Program-made: the position numbers and the translations under genes
Shown here: positions 38,296 to 46,569 of the stretch, in pieces
Layout of the letters: every line of letters begins with the position of its first letter
How positions within the stretch are numbered: the stretch's first letter is position 1
Notes under the pieces: generated by a model
What the model saw: only the letters and a program-made list of their open reading frames with translations
Told to the model about the DNA's origin: nothing
Database searches by the model: none
From: Bacillus sp. CH30_1T
GTDB lineage: Bacteria > Bacillota > Bacilli > Bacillales > Bacillaceae_B
DNA length: 64,000 nucleotides
Assembly: GCF_008364765.1 (NCBI RefSeq)
Contig: NZ_VTUY01000005.1
Span: 295,297 to 359,296, forward strand
Direction of reading: 5' to 3'

Positions 38296-39221
38296 TGAAG
38301 ACGGTTGTGCAATTACAGGATGTCTCAAAAGTCATTAAAGGAAAGACCATTATCGATAATTTATCCTTTGACGTGTATGAAGGGGAAGTATTCGGTTTTC
38401 TGGGACCGAATGGAGCAGGAAAAACGACGACGATCCGAATGATAGTAGGACTAATGAATATTTCAAAAGGAGACGTCCTGATTTCGGGGAAAAGCATTAA
38501 AAAAGATTTCGAAGGTGCCATAAAGGATGTTGGGGCCATCGTTGAAAACCCAGAGCTCTATAAGTTCATGTCCGGGTATCAGAACTTAAAGCATTTTGCC
38601 CGCATGCAAAATGGAATTACCGAAGAAAGAATGAAGGAAGTCATCGAACTGGTCGGTTTGACAGATCGCATCAATGATAAAGTGAAAACCTATTCCCTCG
38701 GGATGAGACAGCGCTTGGGTCTGGCGCAATGCCTGCTCCATAAACCGAAGCTCCTCATACTCGATGAGCCTACAAATGGTTTGGATCCTGCCGGTATCCG
38801 CGAAATTCGTGCATATATAAGAAAGCTTGCCCAGGAAGAGGGCATGGCGGTCATCGTATCAAGTCACTTATTATCTGAAATGGAAATGATGTGCGATCGA
38901 ATCGGGATCATCCAATCCGGAAAGCTTGTGGATGTACAGCAGGTACGTGATTTCGTTGAAGGTTCCGAACAGGTTTACCATTTTGAGGTACATGATGTAG
39001 ATAAGATCAAAGCTGTACTCAAGAAGTTCGATCCGAAAATCAAATATGAAACGAAGGGATCGGAAGTACAGGTCGCTTTAACGAAGGAACAAGTACCGAA
39101 TGTCATTCGGGCACTTGTGGATGCGGATGTTCAAATCTATAGTGTCATGCCGATTGCCAAGACACTGGAAGACAGATTCTTAGAAATCACGAATGAAAAA
39201 GGAGAGGTCGTGCATGCTTAG
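38295..39221 (+). CDS. ABC transporter ATP-binding protein (YhcH-like)
   Basis: ABC ATPase of 308 residues with a C-terminal extension as in drug/bacteriocin-type exporters. Walker A GPNGAGKTTT, signature YSLGMRQRLGLAQ, Walker B LLILDEPTNGLDP, switch VIVSSHLLSEME. ATG 38295 overlaps the previous stop codon. An upstream in-frame extension overlaps the previous gene and is rejected. Overlaps the permease gene by 8 bases. Confidence 0.92.
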   Translation: MKTVVQLQDVSKVIKGKTIIDNLSFDVYEGEVFGFLGPNGAGKTTTIRMIVGLMNISKGDVLISGKSIKKDFEGAIKDVGAIVENPELYKFMSGYQNLKHFARMQNGITEERMKEVIELVGLTDRINDKVKTYSLGMRQRLGLAQCLLHKPKLLILDEPTNGLDPAGIREIRAYIRKLAQEEGMAVIVSSHLLSEMEMMCDRIGIIQSGKLVDVQQVRDFVEGSEQVYHFEVHDVDKIKAVLKKFDPKIKYETKGSEVQVALTKEQVPNVIRALVDADVQIYSVMPIAKTLEDRFLEITNEKGEVVHA

Positions 39222-40164
39222 TCTCATTAGAAATGAATGGATAAAAATATTTAAACGGGTCGGAACATATGTCATGCTCGGATTGCTTATTCTGATTATT
39301 GGAGTGACGGCAGCTTTTACGAAGTATGATGACGGAAAAGCAAAGGAATCGGAAAACTGGAAGCAGGAACTCTCAGCGCAAGTGGAAGCGGATAAACAAA
39401 TGTTGTCTGAAAATCCAAATATGAATAAATTCATAGAGAATGACACTGAACGAAGAATTGCGTTAAATGAATATCGCATTGAAAATGACATTCAACCGAA
39501 AGTGAAAGAAACGGTATGGACTTTTGTGGAAACGAATGCCTTTTCCGTACTTGTTGTCGGTCTATTTGCCATCATTGTGGCAGCAGGAATAGTGGCAAGT
39601 GAGTTCAGCTGGGGTACGATCAAACTTTTGCTCATTCGTCCCATCTCAAGAACAAGAATCCTTCTATCGAAGTATTTCACCGTCATCTTATACGGAGTGA
39701 GCATGCTATTTATATTATTCATCGTATCGTTCCTGATAGGACTTCTATTATTTGGCGGAACAGATCAGTCAACCCATCTGGCGTATGTGGATGGGAAGGT
39801 AGTCGAACAAAACATTGTCGGGTACTTGATCAAAACCTACTTATTGAAAACCATTGATGTAGTGATGATGGCTACAATGGCCTTCATGATTTCAACTGTG
39901 TTCAGAAGCAGCTCACTGGCTATCGGGATCTCCTTGTTTCTATTGTTTGTGGGAGGCAATGCAACAAGCCTGCTCGCTCTTCGATTCGACTGGGCAAAAT
40001 TCAGTTTGTTCGCAAACACAGATCTGACTCAATACACAGGTTTCACACCACCGTTAGTGGACGGCATGACTATGGGCTTCTCCATCACCATGCTCATCAT
40101 CTACTTCATCATCTTCCAGCTGCTGGCATTCATCGTCTTTAATAAGAGGGACGTGGCGGCATAG
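39214..40164 (+). CDS. ABC-2 type permease (YhcI-like)
   Basis: A 316-residue permease with an N-terminal helix (about 20-40), a soluble loop (about 45-105), then five membrane segments to the C-terminus. ABC-2 features: MLSLIRNEWIKIFKRVGTY and EFSWGTIKLLLIRPISRTRILLSKYF. The ATG at 39214 follows AAGGAGAGG. It is paired with the preceding ATPase. A large hairpin repeat starts four bases after its stop codon. Confidence 0.88.
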   Translation: MLSLIRNEWIKIFKRVGTYVMLGLLILIIGVTAAFTKYDDGKAKESENWKQELSAQVEADKQMLSENPNMNKFIENDTERRIALNEYRIENDIQPKVKETVWTFVETNAFSVLVVGLFAIIVAAGIVASEFSWGTIKLLLIRPISRTRILLSKYFTVILYGVSMLFILFIVSFLIGLLLFGGTDQSTHLAYVDGKVVEQNIVGYLIKTYLLKTIDVVMMATMAFMISTVFRSSSLAIGISLFLLFVGGNATSLLALRFDWAKFSLFANTDLTQYTGFTPPLVDGMTMGFSITMLIIYFIIFQLLAFIVFNKRDVAA

Positions 40165-40165
40165 A

Positions 40166-40285
40166 ATAGCGGAGGCGGCTGCTTGGTCGGCCCGACAAGC
40201 ATAAGGCGAACATCCCGGAAAGGCGCACTTTGCCTTTTGGTATGGTTGACTTTTGACCTCGGGGGGCTAGCCAATAGCTGGACAA
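40166..40285 (+). repeat. Family-1 hairpin element, locus A (after the ABC operon)
   Basis: Contains the shared islands AGCGGAGGCGGCT (40168-40180), CCGACAAGCATAAG, AAAGGCG, TTTGCCTTTTGG, TTTTGACCTCG, GGGGCTAGCC and TAGCTGGACA. The inner arms AACATCCCGGAAAGGC and GCCTTTTGGTATGGTT pair with one bulge and G-U wobbles. It starts directly after the permease stop codon in sense orientation, so it would form the 3' UTR of the operon. Confidence 0.8.
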
Positions 40286-40297
40286 TTAAAAAGCAAA

Positions 40298-40336
40298 CAA
40301 AAAGTGGCGGACTCATCAGAGTTCGTCACTTTTATG
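40298..40336. terminator. Terminator between the ABC operon and tgl
   Basis: Stem AAAGTGGCGGACTC (40301-40314) with GAGTTCGTCACTTT (40319-40332), A-rich before and T-rich after, so usable from both sides. It includes the tgl stop codon. Confidence 0.8.
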
Positions 40337-41051
40337 CATACCGGTATAAATCTGAGAACTTCAAACGTGTGACTTGTTGAAGGAGAAAGGCTGATTCAGT
40401 GGCATCTTTTTTTCGAAGAGTATTTAAAGCTTCTATCATTTCATCATGAGTCATGATTCCCACTCCGTGTCCAAAATACTGATCCTCTTGTAAAAACACA
40501 GAATTTTCCCCCATCCATATAGGATCGTCATAGTCAGGATTAGAGAAGTAGTAAACATCCCCGGGAATATAGTCCACTCCTTCATAGGTGACCATGCTCA
40601 TATCATCGTCATAATTGTGACCCCACACTAAAAGGGGGGAGAATAGCTGATTGAAATAAGAAGTCCTAATCGTATCAAGAATTGATTTATAGTATATGAG
40701 AACAATGCTGGTGACGCATTCGAAGCTATAGGCAGAGCTATTTGTGAAAATATCTTCAATGGCTTCTGATGGGAGTTTCGAATCGCGAAGTCTATATCCG
40801 TATGGGGTCTTGATCCAAAAAGTAGAGTTGAAATAGGAGTGTTCAAAAGCAGCGAATTTGGCGTCACCCTCATCCATACTCCTTGCATTGGCAATGAATC
40901 GTTCCCGCATTTTCAACTCAAATCTGAGCTCGCCTAAGTTACGGTAACGATACTCCGTAGGACTGCTTTCCAGCGCTTTAACGATGCTTTCTTCTATAGG
41001 TGATAGAATCGTTAACCCAATACTTGACAATCCATTTTCAATGATAATCAA
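40332..41051 (-). CDS. tgl: Spore coat protein-glutamine gamma-glutamyltransferase Tgl
   Basis: A sporulation transglutaminase that crosslinks coat proteins. The catalytic C112 lies in YSFECVTSIVLIYY, with E182 (WMGENSVFL) and H195 (YFGHGVGI), corresponding to Cys116, Glu187 and His200 of B. subtilis Tgl. The C-terminal LRKKDATESAFLLQQVTRL is also conserved. The TTG at 41051 follows GGAGG by 8 bases; a GTG at 41060 is part of that site. 239 residues compares with 245. It lies alone between two blocks of hairpin repeats; in B. subtilis tgl is elsewhere on the chromosome. Confidence 0.9.
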   Translation of the reverse strand: MIIIENGLSSIGLTILSPIEESIVKALESSPTEYRYRNLGELRFELKMRERFIANARSMDEGDAKFAAFEHSYFNSTFWIKTPYGYRLRDSKLPSEAIEDIFTNSSAYSFECVTSIVLIYYKSILDTIRTSYFNQLFSPLLVWGHNYDDDMSMVTYEGVDYIPGDVYYFSNPDYDDPIWMGENSVFLQEDQYFGHGVGIMTHDEMIEALNTLRKKDATESAFLLQQVTRLKFSDLYRYA

Positions 41052-41076
41052 TCCATACACCTCCAGGCCTTTTTAC

Positions 41077-41085
41077 TAATGTATG
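41077..41085 (-). promoter_or_regulatory. Candidate sporulation (sigma-E/K) -10 element for tgl
   Basis: On the minus strand CATACATTA fits the mother-cell sigma -10 patterns (CATACANT for sigma-E, CATANNNTA for sigma-K), 26 bases before the tgl start; GCCATATC 12 bases upstream resembles a sigma-E -35. Confidence 0.5.
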
Positions 41086-41116
41086 ATAGGGTTGAGAGAT
41101 ATGGCATTGACACGTT

Positions 41117-41144
41117 AAAAAAAGTGTTTATTCATAAAATAAAC
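41117..41144 (-). terminator. Rho-independent terminator at the end of the rarA transcript
   Basis: On the minus strand GTTTATT, loop TTATG, AATAAAC, then AC and seven T. It lies beyond the tandem hairpin elements, which therefore sit in a roughly 330-base rarA 3' UTR. Confidence 0.65.
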
Positions 41145-41182
41145 CTGCCAAAAAGTCAGAATCCCTTTCCGGCAGGTTTGTA

Positions 41183-41471
41183 TTATGCTTGTCGGGGCTA
41201 AACGAGCCGCCTCCGCTTTTGTGTCATCCAGCTCCGGCGGCTAGCCCCTCGAGGTCATAAGCTAAATTGGCCAAGAAGGCAAAGAACGCCTTCCCGGCCA
41301 ATTCATCTTATGCTTGTCGGGGCTAAACGAGCCGCCTCCGCTTTTGTGTCATCCAGCTCCGGCGGCTAGCCCCTCGAGGTCATAAGCTAAATTGGCCAAG
41401 AAGGCAAAGAACGCCTTCCCGGCCAATTCATCTTATGCTTGTCGGGGCTGAACGAGCCGCCTCCGCTTTTG
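41183..41471 (-). repeat. Family-1 hairpin elements, locus B: tandem 125-bp duplication after rarA
   Basis: Two copies with a 125-base period (41183-41307 and 41308-41432) appear identical base for base; a 39-base third copy (41433-41471) has one difference. In the minus-strand sense each begins AAAGCGGAGGCGGCTCG and ends GGAGCTGGATGACACAA. The inner arms AATTGGCC/GGCCAATT pair perfectly in the two full elements; the last, truncated unit (down to about 41144) has AAACCTGCC/GGCAGGTTT instead. The first element begins one base after the rarA stop codon, in sense orientation. Confidence 0.92.
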
Positions 41472-42746
41472 TTATTTCATCTGCTTATTAATCTTCTCAT
41501 ACACCTGAGCAATCGCCTGTTCGAACTTGCCAGTCGATTTGGGAGTATAGTAATGAGCATTCTTAAGCTTATCTGGTAAATAGGTTTGCTGCACCCATCC
41601 CGATTCATAGCTATGTGGGTACTTGTATTCGATGCCTCTTCCCAGTTCTTTGGCACCTTGATAATGAGCATCCTTCAGGTGATCCGGAACCTCGCCGCTT
41701 TTTCCTTTACGGATATCACCGAGTGCCAGGTCGATGGCAGTGATCGCCGAGTTCGATTTAGGTGAGAGACATAGTTCGATGATCGCGTTGGCTAACGGGA
41801 TTCTCGCTTCTGGAAATCCAATTTTCTCAGCAGTTTCGACTGCCGCCAATGTTCTTGGTCCCGCTTGGGGGTTGGCAAGGCCGATATCTTCATAGGCAAT
41901 CACCAATAGTCTGCGTGCGATGCTCGGTAGATCTCCGGCTTCAACGAGTCTTCCTAGATAATGGAGTGCTGCATTCACATCACTTCCGCGAATCGATTTC
42001 TGAAATGCGCTTACGACATCATAATGGGCGTCACCGTCTTTATCGTGAGAAAAACTTTTCTTTTGCAGGCACTCTTCGGCGATATTGACATCAATAGAAA
42101 TTACACCGTCCTCATTCGGTGAAGTGGACAAGACAGCCAGTTCCAATGCATTCAACGAACTCCTCACATCTCCAAAGCTACTGCTTGCAAAATGTTCAAT
42201 CGCTTCGTCGGTTACATCAAGTGAATATCCACCTAATCCACGCTCTTCATCCTTTATGGCTCGATTCAAGGCGATTTTCATTTCTTCGATCGTAAGTGGC
42301 TTTAACTCGAAAATTTGGCATCTGCTTCTGATCGCTGGATTAATAGCGTGGTAGGGGTTGCTCGTCGTTGCCCCGATCAGTGTGATCATACCATTCTCCA
42401 AATAAGGAAGGAGAAAATCCTGCTTTCCTTTATCCAATCGATGCACCTCATCCAATAGAAGGATCACTTTTCCGGACATTTTGGCTTCTTCTGCAACGAT
42501 TTGAATATCTTTTTTATTATTTGTTACGGCATTCAGGTTTTTAAATCGGTATTTCGTACTTCCGGCTATTGCGCTCGCGATGGACGTTTTTCCAATACCC
42601 GGTGGACCGTATAATATCATGGATGACAGCTGCTTTGCTTTTACCATCCTGTCTATGATTTTTCCTTCTCCAACTAAATGCTGTTGCCCGATGATTTCAT
42701 CAATGGTCCTAGGTCTCATCTTAAAGGCAAGTGGTTTAATCGACAT
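41472..42746 (-). CDS. rarA: Replication-associated recombination protein RarA (MgsA, YrvN)
   Basis: AAA+ ATPase of the clamp-loader clade that acts at stalled replication forks. Walker A YGPPGIGKTS, Walker B LLLDEVHRLDK, sensor 1 GATTSNPYHAINPAIRSR, and the C-terminal tetramerisation domain (KSFSHDKDGDAHYD, IRGSDVNAALHYLGRL, LCLSPKSNSAI) are all present. ATG 42746 is chosen because GGAGAG is 7 bases upstream and gives MSIKPLAFKMRP, the family N-terminus. 424 residues. Divergent from cymR. Confidence 0.95.
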   Translation of the reverse strand: MSIKPLAFKMRPRTIDEIIGQQHLVGEGKIIDRMVKAKQLSSMILYGPPGIGKTSIASAIAGSTKYRFKNLNAVTNNKKDIQIVAEEAKMSGKVILLLDEVHRLDKGKQDFLLPYLENGMITLIGATTSNPYHAINPAIRSRCQIFELKPLTIEEMKIALNRAIKDEERGLGGYSLDVTDEAIEHFASSSFGDVRSSLNALELAVLSTSPNEDGVISIDVNIAEECLQKKSFSHDKDGDAHYDVVSAFQKSIRGSDVNAALHYLGRLVEAGDLPSIARRLLVIAYEDIGLANPQAGPRTLAAVETAEKIGFPEARIPLANAIIELCLSPKSNSAITAIDLALGDIRKGKSGEVPDHLKDAHYQGAKELGRGIEYKYPHSYESGWVQQTYLPDKLKNAHYYTPKSTGKFEQAIAQVYEKINKQMK

Positions 42747-42854
42747 GAAACATCTCTCCAAACTGACGTTCTAGTTAAATTCACTTTATCATAGGAGGTT
42801 CTCATAAGGAAATATTGTGGCTGGGAAAGGGGGGAAGTGTATGAAGCTGCCCCT

Positions 42855-42884
42855 TTCACAGTCAGAGGGCGGATATGCTATAAT
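42855..42884 (+). promoter_or_regulatory. Promoter for cymR
   Basis: TTCACA, 18 bases, TATAAT with an extended -10 (TGC immediately upstream); 74 bases before the cymR start. Confidence 0.65.
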
Positions 42885-42957
42885 AACAAAAGTCAATACA
42901 GAAGAATAATACGTCCCGATGAACGAGACGTTATTAAATATAGTAGAGGTGCTGGAC

Positions 42958-43377
42958 ATGAAGATATCAACTAAAGGCCGATACGGTTTAACGATTATGA
43001 TTGAATTAGCAAAACGCCATGGTGAAGGGCCGACTTCACTGAAGACGATCGCACAGCAGCATGAGCTGTCGGAACATTATCTTGAACAACTGGTTGCTCC
43101 ACTGCGAAATGGCGGTCTTGTTAGAAGTATCCGGGGGGCGTACGGTGGTTATGTGTTAGGACATGAGCCATCTGAAATCACAGCGGGAGATATTATCCGG
43201 ATCCTTGAAGGGCCCATTAGCCCTGTAGAAGGAATTGAAGACGAAGAACCGGCAAAGCGCGAGCTATGGATCCGGATCCGGGATGCCGTTAGAGAAGTGC
43301 TCGATAATACAACGATAGAAGATTTAGCCAGTCATTCAGATGACGGTGAATCAGATGCGTACATGTTCTATATCTAG
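42958..43377 (+). CDS. cymR: Cysteine metabolism repressor CymR (Rrf2 family)
   Basis: Rrf2-type regulator which, with CysK, represses sulfur assimilation genes in Bacillus. The winged helix (MKISTKGRYGLTIMIELA, LKTIAQQHELSEHYLEQLV, LVRSIRGAYGGY) and ITAGDIIRILEGPISPVE are characteristic. No Fe-S cysteine cluster is present, as in CymR and unlike IscR. The start at 42958 is supported by AGAGGT; the longer frame to 42919 is not. 139 residues. Followed by iscS, 14 bases away. Confidence 0.94.
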   Translation: MKISTKGRYGLTIMIELAKRHGEGPTSLKTIAQQHELSEHYLEQLVAPLRNGGLVRSIRGAYGGYVLGHEPSEITAGDIIRILEGPISPVEGIEDEEPAKRELWIRIRDAVREVLDNTTIEDLASHSDDGESDAYMFYI

Positions 43378-43391
43378 GAGGTAACGAAAAA

Positions 43392-44534
43392 ATGGAAAGA
43401 GTGTACCTGGATCATGCTGCAACGTCTCCCATGCATCCTGAAGTAATTGAAGAAATGATTTCAGTGATGAAGAAGTCCTTTGGTAATCCATCGAGCATTC
43501 ATTCATTTGGACGTGCATCACGACATCTTGTCGACCGCGCACGTACCATCATCGCTCAAAGTATTCATGCCGATTACAATGACATCATTTTTACAAGCGG
43601 TGGAACTGAAGCGGATAATTTAGCTATTATCGGTTCAGCCGAGGGGAATAAAGGAAAAGGAAATCATATCATTACGACACAAACCGAGCATCATGCTGTT
43701 TTACATGCGTGTGAATTTCTTGAATCCCAAGGGTTTGAGGTGACTTATCTGTCAGTAGACCGAACGGGCAGGATATCGGTGGAGGAACTGCAAAGGGAAC
43801 TTCGCGACGATACGATCCTTGTTACGATTATGTTTGGGAATAATGAAGTAGGAACGATCCAGCCGATTAAAGAAATTGGACAGCTTCTTCAAAAACATCA
43901 AGCATATTTTCATACAGATGCTGTACAAGCGTTTGGTTTAACGCACATTGACGTGAAAGAACTTGGAATCGATTTGCTTTCGGTTTCGGGTCATAAAATA
44001 AATGGTCCTAAAGGAATAGGCTTTCTTTATTCAAACAAAAACGTGGAACTTCAGCCTGGATTATATGGTGGAGAACAGGAAAGAAAGCGCCGTGCAGGTA
44101 CAGAAAACGTTCCGGCGATTGTTGGTCTTGGAAAGGCTGTAGAAATTGCTCAAAAAGCCATTGAAGAGAAGAGTTCTCAGTACTCTCGTTTCAAGGTTTT
44201 ATTGAAAGAGACCCTAGCCGGAGCCGGCATTGATTTTGAGGAGAACGGATCTCTTGAGTATGGATTGCCCCATGTGCTAAACTTAAGCTTTCCCGGCACG
44301 GATGTAGAGTCCATGCTGGTGAATTTAGATATGTCAGGTATCGCTGTATCAAGCGGTTCTGCTTGTACGGCTGGATCTATAGAGCCTTCACATGTTCTGG
44401 TCGCGATGTTTGGCAAACAGTCAGGGAATTCAAGGAACTCCATCCGCTTCAGCTTTGGTCAGGGAAATACGGATGAGCAGATTGTCTGGACTGCCCATGA
44501 AGTCGCAAAGATCGTGAAGCGATTAACAACTTAA
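43392..44534 (+). CDS. yrvO: Cysteine desulfurase (YrvO, MnmA partner)
   Basis: PLP-dependent sulfur donor. PLP lysine K202 in VSGHKINGPKG and catalytic C325 in SSGSACTAGS; N-terminus MERVYLDHAATSP. In B. subtilis YrvO supplies sulfur directly to MnmA, encoded next door, for the 2-thio group of wobble uridine. AGGAGGTAACG precedes the ATG. 380 residues is normal. Distinct from the nifS paralogue at 618-1757. Confidence 0.94.
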   Translation: MERVYLDHAATSPMHPEVIEEMISVMKKSFGNPSSIHSFGRASRHLVDRARTIIAQSIHADYNDIIFTSGGTEADNLAIIGSAEGNKGKGNHIITTQTEHHAVLHACEFLESQGFEVTYLSVDRTGRISVEELQRELRDDTILVTIMFGNNEVGTIQPIKEIGQLLQKHQAYFHTDAVQAFGLTHIDVKELGIDLLSVSGHKINGPKGIGFLYSNKNVELQPGLYGGEQERKRRAGTENVPAIVGLGKAVEIAQKAIEEKSSQYSRFKVLLKETLAGAGIDFEENGSLEYGLPHVLNLSFPGTDVESMLVNLDMSGIAVSSGSACTAGSIEPSHVLVAMFGKQSGNSRNSIRFSFGQGNTDEQIVWTAHEVAKIVKRLTT

Positions 44535-44560
44535 GAAAGTCGTCTGAAAAGGGCGATTGA

Positions 44561-45697
<1,137 letters not shown>

Positions 45698-45713
45698 GAC
45701 TGACGATGACCAC

Positions 45714-45766
45714 AAAAAGGACTGAGAAGAAGAGATGAACAACCTCTCTTCTCTCAGTCCTTTTTC
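45714..45766 (+). terminator. Rho-independent terminator after mnmA
   Basis: AAAAAGGACTGAGA pairs with TCTCAGTCCTTTTT, with a further AGAAGAGA/TCTCTTCT extension; T-rich tail. Confidence 0.85.
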
Positions 45767-45880
45767 ATCATTGATGGATATCAATATTGAGAGTACCTTA
45801 TGTTATACTAGAAGCGATACGCGGGAAGAACCTTACTCAACTTGCATACATAAATCAAAACAATATAGAGGTGTTTTTAA

Positions 45881-46552
45881 TTGGATAAGAATTTAAAAGG
45901 AATTGAGTTATTACAAGAAGGAAAAGTAGAAGAGGCTGTGAAGCTTTTTACAGAAGCCATCGAAGAAAAACCTAAGGATCCTGTCGGATATATTAATTTC
46001 GGGAACGTATTGATGTCGGTTGGAGACAATGATAAGGCTAAGAAGTTTTTCGAACGGGCGATCTCGATCGACGACAATGCTGGGGCAGCATACTATTCCC
46101 TGGGGAACCTGTACTTTAATGAAAATAACTTTGATGAAGCAAAGGATCAGTTTGAAAAAGCTGTTTCGAAAGGAATGGAAAATGCCGACGTTTACTTCAT
46201 GCTTGGAGTCAGTTTGTTCCAATTAGAGCAGACGAGACTAGCTCTTCCTTACTTACAACGAAGTGTCGAACTGAATGAAGCGGACACTGAGGCACGCTTC
46301 CAGTTAGGTCTATGCTTAGCGAAGGTTGAAGCATACGAAGAAGCGATTGCGCAATTATCTCAAGTAGTGGAAGCAGACCCAACTCACGCAGATGCTTACT
46401 ACAACTTAGGGGTTGCCTATGCAGGCCATAAGGATGATGCAGATACGGCACTGATGTATTTCAACAAAGCAATTGAAGTTCAACCAGATCATATGCTGGC
46501 GGGCTACGGCATCAAGATGATCGAAAAGCTGAAAAATGAACAAAGTGAATAG
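45881..46552 (+). CDS. yrrB: Tetratricopeptide repeat protein (YrrB-like)
   Basis: About six TPR units of 34 residues from residue 1 to 215, with the classic A20/P32 pattern visible (for example DPVGYINFGNVLMSVGD, AGAAYYSLGNLYFNENN, ADAYYNLGVAYAG). A scaffold for protein-protein contacts; partner unknown. In B. subtilis yrrB is next to mnmA and recD2, as here. TTG start with GAGGTG upstream. 223 residues. Confidence 0.88.
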   Translation: MDKNLKGIELLQEGKVEEAVKLFTEAIEEKPKDPVGYINFGNVLMSVGDNDKAKKFFERAISIDDNAGAAYYSLGNLYFNENNFDEAKDQFEKAVSKGMENADVYFMLGVSLFQLEQTRLALPYLQRSVELNEADTEARFQLGLCLAKVEAYEEAIAQLSQVVEADPTHADAYYNLGVAYAGHKDDADTALMYFNKAIEVQPDHMLAGYGIKMIEKLKNEQSE

Positions 46553-46569
46553 TTAGGAGGTTCACTGAT

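Noticed and set aside
40183..40380. A 65-codon open frame within the locus A repeat.
   Set aside because: It spans a hairpin repeat and the bidirectional terminator; not coding.
40166..41471. Family-1 elements as insertion sequences or MITEs with terminal repeats and target duplications.
   Set aside because: No transposase, no clear target-site duplication, and covarying arms are not expected for recent mobile copies; mobility by another route remains possible.
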